Positions 51,473-59,838 of a DNA stretch of 64,000 nucleotides are shown piece by piece. The notes beneath the pieces were generated by a model that was not told where the DNA came from, ran no database searches, and saw only the letters and a program-made list of their open reading frames with translations. Source of the stretch: GCA-2718815 sp963578105. GTDB lineage: Bacteria > Planctomycetota > Planctomycetia > Pirellulales > Pirellulaceae. The first letter of the stretch is position 1, and each line of letters opens with the position of its first letter. Location: assembly GCA_963578105.1 (NCBI GenBank), contig CAUZBP010000005.1:1-64000 (forward strand), written 5' to 3'. The position numbers and the translations under genes were made by a program.

Positions 51473-53746
51473 TCATTGACCATTCGGGCCTTGCTGTTGA
51501 AGCAGCGCCCGAATCTGGCGGAGGTTCTTTTGGGCATCCGTATAATCCGACTTCAAACGCACGGCCTGCTCAAAATACTTGATTGCGTCCGTGAGTCGCC
51601 CGCTTTTCGCGTGGATAACGCCTAAATTATTGTGGGCCTCAGCGAAGTCCGGCTTGAGTCGCAGCGTCTCCTTGTAATGCCCGGCTGCTTCCTGGAAACG
51701 TCCCAACGTCAGCAGGGCGTTGCCCCAGTTGTTGTGGGCATCGGCAAGGTCCGGCTTGAGTCGCAGCGTCTCCTTGTAATGCGCTGCTGCTTCCCGGGGG
51801 CGCTGCAACGCCTGCAGGGCGTTGCCCAAGTTATTATGCGCCTCGGCAAGGTCCGGCTTAAGTTGTAACGCCTCCTTGTAATGCCCGGCTGCTTCCTGGG
51901 GGCGCCGTAAGGCCAGCAGGGCGTTGCCCAAGTTGTTGTGCGCCTCGGCGTAATCGGGTTTGATCCGCAAGGCGTCCTGGTAATGCGTGACGGCCTCATC
52001 GAAACGCCCCAGGCCTCGCAGGACGTTGCCCAAATTGTAGTGCGCCTCGGCATAATCCGGCTTGATCCGCAAGGCATCCTGGTAATGCGTGACGGCCTCC
52101 TCGAAACGCCCCAGGCCTTGCAGGGCGTTGCCCAAGTTATTGTGGGGCTCGCCACTTTTTGGATCGAGCTCGATTAGACGCTGTAGTAACACAACAGCTT
52201 CTGTGTATTTTTCGGTTCGAGTCAGCAGATCACCCAGGTTAAGCATCGCCAACGGGTAACCGGGTGAGCGGGCCAGTGCCTGGCGGTATTTTTCGATGGC
52301 CGCTTCGTGGTTCCCCTGGTGCTGCAGCACCACCCCCTGATTAAGGAACCACCTTGCTTTACCCTTTATCATTGGACGACGACGTCGCTCCGCTATGAGA
52401 CGGTCGAACAGCGCCCGACTGGCAGGTTCCTTGTTGCCGAACCAACCCGCACCCTCGATCGCGTCCCAGATGTGCCAGGCGATGATTTCGTGTCCCTCCC
52501 GCGTCGGGTGGACATAGTCTTCGATGAGGTTGAAGCCGACCAGGCCGTGCTCACTACGTTGCTCGAAATCCCGATCGACATCCACCAGCAACGCCCCGTA
52601 CTGATGAGCAACCTCTCGAATCGCTTCATTAATTCCCGAAACGCGGCGACTTGGTGAGGCCTCCGCATCACACGCTCGGTGGTACGCGGACCGCGCGTCG
52701 TCCCAGCGGGCGAGACCCTCATACGCTTGAGCCAGAAAGAACTCTGTTTCGGCGTGACCCGGGGCCAGGCGGACTGCAGGCTGAAGACTGGCAATTGCCG
52801 CCTCGAAATCGCCGCTCTCCAGGCGACGTTTGCCTGTCAAAAACGCCTCGGACCACTGACGATGCTCATCGTCAGTGAGTCGTACTTCCGTCGTCGAGGG
52901 CGACGGACGCCATTCGCGCAAATTGCAGGGCACGGTGGCCAATACAACCTTGACGCCCGACTCCTGCGCGCGTCGGACGAGACGCTCCAGCCGCCAGCGG
53001 TACTCCGCGACGATCGCCTCCTTCTCTTGCCGGGAAAAGACTCGCGTCTCGTCCCGCCGCACGCGGGTCTCGAACTGCTCACTAGTGGAAGGTGATTCAT
53101 TTCGCCACCCCTCCACAGCACATCGCATGGGGGAATAAATCCGTGAATGTGCCAGTAAATATTCCAATCGTGTGCGTGCGCGACTGCGACGCTTGAGCGC
53201 CTCGAAAAAATCGGGTTCGATAAACTCGTTGTGGCCGCTGTAGACGAGTAGCACGTCCGGCTCGTACTGGAGCAATTCATCGGAGACGATGTTCAGCCGG
53301 TGCATCGCGTAGGAAACCCCGCTCGCGTTGACCGCCTCGACGTGTCGTTCTGGATGGCTGGCGGCCAGCGCCTCGCCGACAATGTCCGTAAATGCAGCCT
53401 GGGCGCCCCAGGGATAGCCGTGTGAACTTGAGCCCCCCAAACAGAAGAGACGTATGCCGTTTACAGGTTTTTTTGCGAGAAACGACTGATCGTTGAATGT
53501 ACCGAGACTGGTGCGCCGCGTCCGATATCGATCGCCGTCCGCTTCGAACACCGTTATCAGGTCTGAGAATCCCCGGAACGGGTCTTCCTGTTCGACGAGC
53601 GCCGCCACGCCGAACGTCCAGAGCGTGAGTTCCGCGATCGCAAAAAACGCAAGGCAGGCTACCGCCGTAAACAGCAACTTTTTCCACAGCGCGACTTGCC
53701 GATGCCGCGGTTTGGCGGAGACGGGGCTCGACGCGTTCATAGACAT
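51473..53746 (-). CDS. SGNH-fold protein with C-terminal TPR array, copy A
   Basis: A protein of about 757 residues. After one N-terminal span (LLFTAVACLAFFAIAELTLW) come the SGNH block I in FCLGGSSSHGYPWGAQAAF, LLVYSGHNEFIEP (block III), and DYVHPTREGHEI (block V Asp/His). From about residue 510 a TPR array follows with about six units of 34 residues, for example AEAHNNLGNALQALQRPREA. Copy B is at 59839-62253 on the other strand; the two match in long stretches through the whole SGNH half. The start is set at ATG 53746 (MSMNASSPVSAKPRHRQVAL), where the paralogue begins; the open frame from 53851 adds unrelated residues. Confidence 0.85.
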   Translation of the reverse strand: MSMNASSPVSAKPRHRQVALWKKLLFTAVACLAFFAIAELTLWTFGVAALVEQEDPFRGFSDLITVFEADGDRYRTRRTSLGTFNDQSFLAKKPVNGIRLFCLGGSSSHGYPWGAQAAFTDIVGEALAASHPERHVEAVNASGVSYAMHRLNIVSDELLQYEPDVLLVYSGHNEFIEPDFFEALKRRSRARTRLEYLLAHSRIYSPMRCAVEGWRNESPSTSEQFETRVRRDETRVFSRQEKEAIVAEYRWRLERLVRRAQESGVKVVLATVPCNLREWRPSPSTTEVRLTDDEHRQWSEAFLTGKRRLESGDFEAAIASLQPAVRLAPGHAETEFFLAQAYEGLARWDDARSAYHRACDAEASPSRRVSGINEAIREVAHQYGALLVDVDRDFEQRSEHGLVGFNLIEDYVHPTREGHEIIAWHIWDAIEGAGWFGNKEPASRALFDRLIAERRRRPMIKGKARWFLNQGVVLQHQGNHEAAIEKYRQALARSPGYPLAMLNLGDLLTRTEKYTEAVVLLQRLIELDPKSGEPHNNLGNALQGLGRFEEAVTHYQDALRIKPDYAEAHYNLGNVLRGLGRFDEAVTHYQDALRIKPDYAEAHNNLGNALLALRRPQEAAGHYKEALQLKPDLAEAHNNLGNALQALQRPREAAAHYKETLRLKPDLADAHNNWGNALLTLGRFQEAAGHYKETLRLKPDFAEAHNNLGVIHAKSGRLTDAIKYFEQAVRLKSDYTDAQKNLRQIRALLQQQGPNGQ
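51540..52160 (-). repeat. 102-base tandem repeats encoding TPR units in copy A
   Basis: Units of 102 bases encode consecutive 34-residue TPRs. Neighbouring units between about 51940 and 52145 are nearly identical at DNA level (for example GCGTGACGGCCTC and CGAAACGCCCCAGGCC recur at the same phase), while units toward 51540 have diverged. This pattern suggests recent duplication within the array. Confidence 0.75.
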
Positions 53747-53833
53747 CGACTCTCGAGCAGTTGTGGCGGAATCAACCGGACAGGCAAAGCACCTGATCAC
53801 GATCGGGCGCGATCGCGCCCTGGTGTGGACTAA

Positions 53834-53887
53834 CTGACAACTGACTGACAACTGACAGGGACTTCAGTCCCTATCACGCTATCACGC
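53834..53887. repeat. Cluster of short tandem repeats and a hairpin upstream of TPR-SGNH copy A
   Basis: Within 54 bases: CTGACAACTGA repeated exactly (53834-53844, 53845-53855); the inverted repeat AGGGACTTCAGTCCCT (53857-53872); and TATCACGC repeated exactly (53872-53879, 53880-53887). The following intergenic sequence to 54369 has no gene that I can support. Confidence 0.85.
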
Positions 53888-54369
53888 CGTGAACCTAGCC
53901 GACAGCCCACCTGTCATCAACATTCTACCCGGTTGTCCGCCCGTTTTCTTGCGTCATGGGGCGACCGGACAGGCCACATTGCGATTGCCCGAATTCTGCC
54001 CGGCGTTGAAATCGGTATCTCAACCTTGCCGGTGATCTTTGACAATTCGGACGTACGCCCCCAGTCTGCTGTTTGGATCGGATATATCAGCAGGCCGGAA
54101 CCAGCACATCTTCGCCTCGATCCGCAATTTCGTTTAACTCGACACTGGCGGCACTCCGCCCTACTCATTTCTTCGAAAAGACTCCTTTCAGACGGTCTCT
54201 CGCCCATCCCTTGCCGGCACAGCGTTCCCCATGCACTGAAACACAAACAACCTAAGGACAGGGCGTGTCAACCACCGCATTTCCAATCAAAGTGCCATCG
54301 GAAGGCAACTCGTACCGTTTTTTTGGCACACGTTGGATAAGGTCAGCCAGAGACTGGAGGCGTAACTGA
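53888..54369. other. Intergenic region between TPR-SGNH copy A and the DUF1501 gene
   Basis: About 480 bases with short, unconvincing frames only. It should contain the promoter of copy A at the left side. No terminator or RNA gene seen after the DUF1501 stop. Confidence 0.4.
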
Positions 54370-55803
54370 TTACAGAATACCTTTCACAATCGTCCCATGG
54401 ACATCAGTGAGCCGGTAGTCGCGTCCTTGGAACCGGTAGGTCAGTTGCTCGTGGTCAATCCCCAGGAGATGCAATAACGTGGCATTCAGATCGTGCACAT
54501 GCACCGGATCGTGGACAATGTTGAATCCTAATTCATCCGTTTCGCCATGGATGTGCCCGGCCTTGATGCCAGCTCCGGCTAGCCATATCGAATAGCAGCG
54601 ATTGTGGTGGTCCCGACCGTCTGCAACTTCCTCACCCTGAACCATGGGTGTACGTCCGAATTCGCCACCCCAGATGACCAGCGTGTCGTCGAGGAGACCA
54701 TGTTGCTTGAGATCCTGCACGAGCGCCGCACTTGCCTGGTCTGTATCTACACAATTCCCCTTGATTTGCTTGGTGAGGTCTGCGTGCTGGTCCCAGGCCT
54801 CGTGAAAAAGCTGAACAAAACGCACGCCACGCTGAAGCAAACGCCGGGCCAACAAACAGTTGCGGGCGTAGTTTGATTCCCGGGGATCCTTGATACCGTA
54901 GAGATCAAGGATCGGCTGCGGTTCCTGTGTCAGATCCATCAGTTCCGGCGCAGCAGCCTGCAGGCGGTAGGCCGCCTCGTAATTTTGAATTCGTGCGGCG
55001 ATCGCGGGATCCCCCACTTCCTCCAATGCCAATTCGTTCAAGCGACGGAGCGTATCAAGTGAAGCCCGCTGAGCGTCCGCGTCGACTCCCTTGGGGTTCG
55101 ACAAGTAAAGCACAGGATCACTCGTCCCCCGAAAAGGCGTGCCGGCAAACGGCGTGGGCAGAAACCCGCTACCATAGTTACTGGCTCCGCCGCTCGTCCC
55201 TTTGTAACTGGTCAACACGACATACCCGGGCAGGTCGTGAGACTCGCTCCCCAAACCATACAATGTCCAGGCCCCAAAGCTGGGCCGCCCGAATTGCTGT
55301 GACCCGGTATTCATCATGATCTGGGCAGGAGCATGATTCACGGCCTCAGTATGCATCGAGTGGATGATGCAAAGTTCATCGACAATGCGCGCGGTATGAG
55401 GCAGAAGTTCGCTGAGCTCAATCCCGCTCGCTCCGTGACGCGAGAACGAAAACTTCGGCCCCAGCAACGCGGAATTTGGCTTGATAAAAGCGGCCCGATA
55501 GCCTTTCAAAAGCTCCGGCGGCGGAAGCTGCCCATTGCGACGTGTCAACTGTGGCTTCGAATCAAATAACTCCAACTGGCTCGGAGCTCCTGCCTGGAAT
55601 AGATACACCACCCGTTTTGCCCGCGGCGTGTGATGAGGCAGCCCCGGTAAACCACCTGGAGCTGCCCGGGCCGCAGGCTCGCCAGCCAGGAGCGATTGCA
55701 ACGCGATCGCGCCCAGTCCAACACCACAGTCGCGGAGAAACCAGCGCCGCTTGAGATTGCAGGCATTTCGGAATCGCAATTCTGAAGACGAAGACATTGT
55801 CAT
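54370..55803 (-). CDS. DUF1501 domain-containing secreted protein
   Basis: A 477-residue protein of the DUF1501 family, related to the alkaline phosphatase/sulfatase fold and abundant in planctomycetes. The N-terminus NLKRRWFLRDCGVGLGAIAL is a twin-arginine signal, so export by the Tat system is likely. Family blocks seen: VVYLFQAGAPSQLELFDSKP, AINEGHAPA-like EAVNHAPAQIMMNTGSQ, RRLLQRGVRFVQLFHEAWDQH, TLVIWGGEFGRTP and GRDHHNRCYSIWLAGAGIKAG. The gene follows a PSD1-type gene on the same strand (start of this gene about 98 bases beyond that gene's stop), the common DUF1549/DUF1553-DUF1501 pair. The biochemical role is unknown; a polymer-degrading system is often assumed. Confidence 0.93.
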   Translation of the reverse strand: MTMSSSSELRFRNACNLKRRWFLRDCGVGLGAIALQSLLAGEPAARAAPGGLPGLPHHTPRAKRVVYLFQAGAPSQLELFDSKPQLTRRNGQLPPPELLKGYRAAFIKPNSALLGPKFSFSRHGASGIELSELLPHTARIVDELCIIHSMHTEAVNHAPAQIMMNTGSQQFGRPSFGAWTLYGLGSESHDLPGYVVLTSYKGTSGGASNYGSGFLPTPFAGTPFRGTSDPVLYLSNPKGVDADAQRASLDTLRRLNELALEEVGDPAIAARIQNYEAAYRLQAAAPELMDLTQEPQPILDLYGIKDPRESNYARNCLLARRLLQRGVRFVQLFHEAWDQHADLTKQIKGNCVDTDQASAALVQDLKQHGLLDDTLVIWGGEFGRTPMVQGEEVADGRDHHNRCYSIWLAGAGIKAGHIHGETDELGFNIVHDPVHVHDLNATLLHLLGIDHEQLTYRFQGRDYRLTDVHGTIVKGIL

Positions 55804-55900
55804 CTTTTCCAGCCTTGATTTTCGGAGTCCAAAAACTCTCTCCTAGTGGGAAGTACCTGGAAGGGTGGACCAATGAATAAGTTGTTTTTTGGATAGCTCA

Positions 55901-58900
55901 TTAGTTCTTGCTTAACGTTTCATCGAGGTTGAGCATGACACGTGCAACAAGGAACCAGGCCGCTGCATCTTGGGGTGTCGTACCGGGAGGCAGCTGTGGC
56001 CGTTGATCGGCAGCTCCTGTTGCCAACTCGCTGATCGAAAGCCAACCGTCCGCCAGGCGCTGACGTTGGCCCGTCAGTAAAGACCCGATTGCTTTCCATT
56101 CTACCGGTTTCACCGGCCTACCCGTGCAAAGCCTGTAAGCGTAGTCGGCCCGCCGTTCGTCGGTCGGCCCCCCTTCTCGCAAAATACGCAACGCCAGGGC
56201 TCGGGCAGTCTCGACAAATAGCGGTTCATTAAGTGAGACCAAGGCTGCCAGGGGAGTACTCGAGCGCGGGCGTCGGGCACACGCGGTGTTGGAATTTGGC
56301 GCGTCGAACGTCGACAAGACCGGGTCGGGCATCGTGCGTTTACGGAACACGTACAAGGAACGTCGATAACGGTCTGAACCGGTTGCCACCTTCCAATAGT
56401 CCAGGATGTGAAAATTGGACTTGAGAACATTTTCCGGAACCGGCGGAAAGATACTCGGACCACCAATGTTGCGGTTCAAAAGACCTGCCGACGTCAGAGC
56501 AATATCGCGCACAATCTCGGCCTCGGCGCGAAATCGTGGCCCCCGCGCGAGCCATCGGTTTTGCGGATCCTGCCGGTAGGCCTCGGGAGGTGCCCAGGAA
56601 CTTTGCTGATACGTCTTGCTGGTCGTGATCGTGCGAACCAAATTTTTCAGGCTCCAACCGCGGTCCATAAAATCAACCGCCAGGTAATCGAGTAAGTCGA
56701 GGTACTCAGGCCGTGGAGCCCGCGTACCAAAATCTTCGGATGTCTCCAGCAGACCCCTGCCGAAAATCGCCTGCCAAACCCGATTCACCTGCACGCGTGC
56801 GGTAAGTGGCGACCGCCGGTCGACCAGCCAACGGGCGAATGTCAGCCGGTCGAGGGATGCCCCACTGGAAAGCGGGTGCAATGCCGCGGGGACATGCGGA
56901 TCGACTTGATGCAATGGACGGTCCCAGGCTCCGCGGTTGAGTACGAATGTCTTCCGATGAAGTTCTGGCGAACGGGCGCTCAGGCTCAACACACTCGTGG
57001 GGGCGGTGTCAGGGTAATGGTCAAACAGCTCATCGATTTCAGCTTCGACACCAGCCAAGTCTGACACACTTTTTCGCCATGCCGAAAAAACGGCCTGCTG
57101 CTCATCGGTGGTCCGGTCGACGGCAGACTTTTGCATCGCCAGAGTGGCTGCATGACCGTAACGGGTCGCATGCGGGTTTTGCGATTTCGTGACTGCCAGG
57201 CGAAAACGCCCGATGGTGAGCAATCCCCGACCGAAGTCGCCCGTCTTGAGGTCCTCCCGCAAAGAGTTGCGAAAGTGAAGATCGACCCGCAATTGGGTTC
57301 CGCTGGCAAAATCAAGTGGCTCGGTAAATTGAACCACAGCCACCGAATCGGTATTCCTCCTGCCCGGCCCCCGGTCGGCGTACCAGGCAGTCGTGTCGTC
57401 ACCGTCTATCATAAAGGCAACAGGCCCGACGCGCTGCTTGTCATCTTCTTTGACCTCTGCGTTCGGGACCGAAGCCATGGGTCGCTCTTCCGTAGAAAAG
57501 TCTGCTGTCGGTTCGGCGAGGGGTAAATCTTGCCATGTGTCGCGGTCGGGTCGCTTAATCTGGGCCGTCAATTCAGTGAGAGCGAAGGTCCCCAGCAGAC
57601 TGCGTCCCGGACCATTGTTGGGTAAGTCCGCGTAGGTCAGGACCTCCAACCGCAACCCGGTCAGCCCCTGCAGGTCAGGTTGAGAACGGACATACAGTTC
57701 ACCGGTTCGTGTCGGATGTCCCAAATTCGTAATACTGTGGTCGTCAAGTGTTTCGGGATGATTGAGGCCACCAATCCATGTTTCGTCAAAGGTTTCCAGA
57801 ATCTCCCAGTCGACGGCCGAGGCTTTTTGCTTCGCTTCCCACCGGGCAAGTTCCGTGCGCCAATCGGGACGCGCCGATTTCACGCCATCGTTGATCCTCT
57901 TGATGGCCTGTTTGATCTGTTCGATCCGTGCCAACTGATTCTTCGTAAAGACCGATACCTGAGCCTCATGGGTATCATTCAGGAAAGCGAACATGCCATA
58001 ATATTCGTCCTGTGAAATTGGATCGAACTTGTGACTGTGGCATTGCGCACACTGGAGCGACACACCCAGGATAGCTTTCCCAAGGCAGTCCATTCGGTCA
58101 AACATCCCCTCCATGCGGAACTGTTCGGAAACGATCGCTCCTTCTTCGTTGGTCATTCCATTACGTAAAAAACCGGTGGCGATCACCTGGTCCTGGGTCG
58201 GCCCGGGCAAAAGATCGCCCGCGATCTGTTCGATCAAAAATTGATCGTACGGCATGCTGCTGTTAATGGCCCGGATCACCCAGTCCCGCCACGCCCATTG
58301 CTCACGGGGCATATCCTTCTCGTAACCGTTGCTGTCGGAATAGCGGGCCACGTCAAGCCAATGTCGGGCCCACTTTTCTCCAAAGTGCGGGCTTGCCAAA
58401 AGTTGTTCAACCTTGGCTCCCACTGCAGAGGGAAGATCTCGCCGGGCGGCGGCAACGAATCGCTCCACCTCCTGCGGCGACGGTGGCAACCCGATCAAGT
58501 CAAGATAAATGCGGCGGCAGAGCATTTCGGGCCGCGCGGGAGGCGAAAAATTCAAGCCGTTGCCGGCCAGTCCGGCAGCCACAAACGCATCGGTCGGATG
58601 GCGATCAGCTTTATCAACATCGACCGTCTGGGGCAATTCGACCCGCTCAGGGGCAACAAAAGCCCAATGTCGCGAGTAGCTCGCTCCCTCTTGAATCCAC
58701 TGGGTGATGGTCACGATTTGCCCGGCATTCAAGCCGTTCTTCTCGCCCGGTGGCGGCATCACCATCTCGGGGTCATTCGAGCTAATACGCCGCACCAGTT
58801 CGCTCTGCTCGAGCTTACCCGCGTCGCCCCGATCCAGGCGCAGATCGGCCTGCCGGGCCCCCTCGTCCGGACCATGACACTTGAAGCAGTGCTCAGAAAA

Positions 58901-59020
58901 AATCGGCTGGATATCGCGTTGGTAATCGACCGCCTCAGACGCAATTGCAGGCAGCCAGACACAACAGACCAACCATGCGGCAGCCACCGGGGGCACTCCA
59001 ACCACCCGCCCAAACAACAT
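55901..59020 (-). CDS. PSD1 and planctomycete cytochrome C domain protein (PSCyt1-DUF1549-DUF1553)
   Basis: A 1039-residue secreted protein (1066 if begun at 59101). After a hydrophobic signal (VVGVPPVAAAWLVCCVWLPA) comes PSCyt1 with the heme motif HCFKCHG, then MPPPGEK and an adjacent DUF1549 region (PTDAFVAAGLAGNGLNFSPP, YSDSNGYEKDMPREQWAWRD). A second c-type motif, CAQCHSHKFDPISQDEYY, follows. The middle (about 450-680) is a long insert with beta-rich, LamG-like character. The C-terminal DUF1553 has VNRVWQAIFGRGLLETSEDFG and PNSNTACARRPRSSTPLAAL. I choose ATG 59020 because it puts the signal peptide near the N-terminus. It is transcribed with the DUF1501 gene. Confidence 0.92.
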   Translation of the reverse strand: MLFGRVVGVPPVAAAWLVCCVWLPAIASEAVDYQRDIQPIFSEHCFKCHGPDEGARQADLRLDRGDAGKLEQSELVRRISSNDPEMVMPPPGEKNGLNAGQIVTITQWIQEGASYSRHWAFVAPERVELPQTVDVDKADRHPTDAFVAAGLAGNGLNFSPPARPEMLCRRIYLDLIGLPPSPQEVERFVAAARRDLPSAVGAKVEQLLASPHFGEKWARHWLDVARYSDSNGYEKDMPREQWAWRDWVIRAINSSMPYDQFLIEQIAGDLLPGPTQDQVIATGFLRNGMTNEEGAIVSEQFRMEGMFDRMDCLGKAILGVSLQCAQCHSHKFDPISQDEYYGMFAFLNDTHEAQVSVFTKNQLARIEQIKQAIKRINDGVKSARPDWRTELARWEAKQKASAVDWEILETFDETWIGGLNHPETLDDHSITNLGHPTRTGELYVRSQPDLQGLTGLRLEVLTYADLPNNGPGRSLLGTFALTELTAQIKRPDRDTWQDLPLAEPTADFSTEERPMASVPNAEVKEDDKQRVGPVAFMIDGDDTTAWYADRGPGRRNTDSVAVVQFTEPLDFASGTQLRVDLHFRNSLREDLKTGDFGRGLLTIGRFRLAVTKSQNPHATRYGHAATLAMQKSAVDRTTDEQQAVFSAWRKSVSDLAGVEAEIDELFDHYPDTAPTSVLSLSARSPELHRKTFVLNRGAWDRPLHQVDPHVPAALHPLSSGASLDRLTFARWLVDRRSPLTARVQVNRVWQAIFGRGLLETSEDFGTRAPRPEYLDLLDYLAVDFMDRGWSLKNLVRTITTSKTYQQSSWAPPEAYRQDPQNRWLARGPRFRAEAEIVRDIALTSAGLLNRNIGGPSIFPPVPENVLKSNFHILDYWKVATGSDRYRRSLYVFRKRTMPDPVLSTFDAPNSNTACARRPRSSTPLAALVSLNEPLFVETARALALRILREGGPTDERRADYAYRLCTGRPVKPVEWKAIGSLLTGQRQRLADGWLSISELATGAADQRPQLPPGTTPQDAAAWFLVARVMLNLDETLSKN

Positions 59021-59101
59021 CGCACGCGCGCGGTAATCAACGACAAGGGCACCTCCGAGCAAAGAATTTTTTGCTCGAGCCTGATTTCCCCGTGTGTACA
59101 T

Positions 59102-59838
59102 CGCGGTTGTCCTGGTCTGTTTACCGACCTAACCCATTGGTTCGTGATGTTATCCAACTGCGCGTGCAGTGCTTTCAAGAGGCGTGCCTCGGAGGGCCGT
59201 CGTACACAGAACGCCAACCACTTTGAAACACAACCCTGTAAGTATGGGGCGGCTTTCGACGCAAATCAAGCTCGTGCATCGCCTTTTGAGAATGTTGTTT
59301 TTGCAACTAGAGCGGTTTCGGATTTTGTGTAGCCACATTTTCGTCGCATGGAGCTGACCATTGGTGCGCCCCGACGGCTAACTGTCCGCGCGACTCGCGC
59401 CAGTCTTCCTGCTCATATCCTGTCATTTCAATTTCAGCTGGCAATGCGTCTCCATTCACGGGGATTCACACTTGTGACACAGTTCGTCGGTTGGTAGCTT
59501 GGTGTTCGAACGCCCAATGAGTATTTCGACGGTATTACTTTGCTCGACGGACCCCACGAGCTTGCTCACGGGTGGATCAGGCTGTCCCCATTCCAGCATC
59601 CACAACCGGTCAAGTACAAGGACATCCATTTCGCGGCACAGGCGGACGTCTGACACTGATGGTGTACGAAGGCGGAACCAATGGATGCAGCCGAGCGGGA
59701 AAATACGCGGGTGGACTCGCCTCGCTCGGCAACGTCAACACCCGCCCACTGACCTCAGACGTTCGCTTATTCAAAGTGAAGTTGGCCGCGCGAACGATCG
59801 ATTGATAATTGAGTACCCCGTCCCAACTGGCTGAGTTG
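59102..59838. other. Intergenic region before TPR-SGNH copy B, no gene seen
   Basis: About 740 bases between two divergent genes. Frames of 60-110 residues occur on both strands (for example 59499-59834 plus and 59456-59656 minus), but none has a recognisable pattern. The segment at 59640-59800 has G+C-rich coding-like texture and may be a decayed gene fragment. I cannot identify it. Confidence 0.35.

Noticed and set aside
58241..59332. 363-residue plus-strand frame
   Set aside because: It is antisense to the PSD1 gene, whose domains are unambiguous. High G+C makes long antisense frames likely here.
59456..59656. Possible gene fragment with an SVEQSNT-like stretch
   Set aside because: The resemblance to kinase-type sequences is too short to support, and the frame is not extended on either side.
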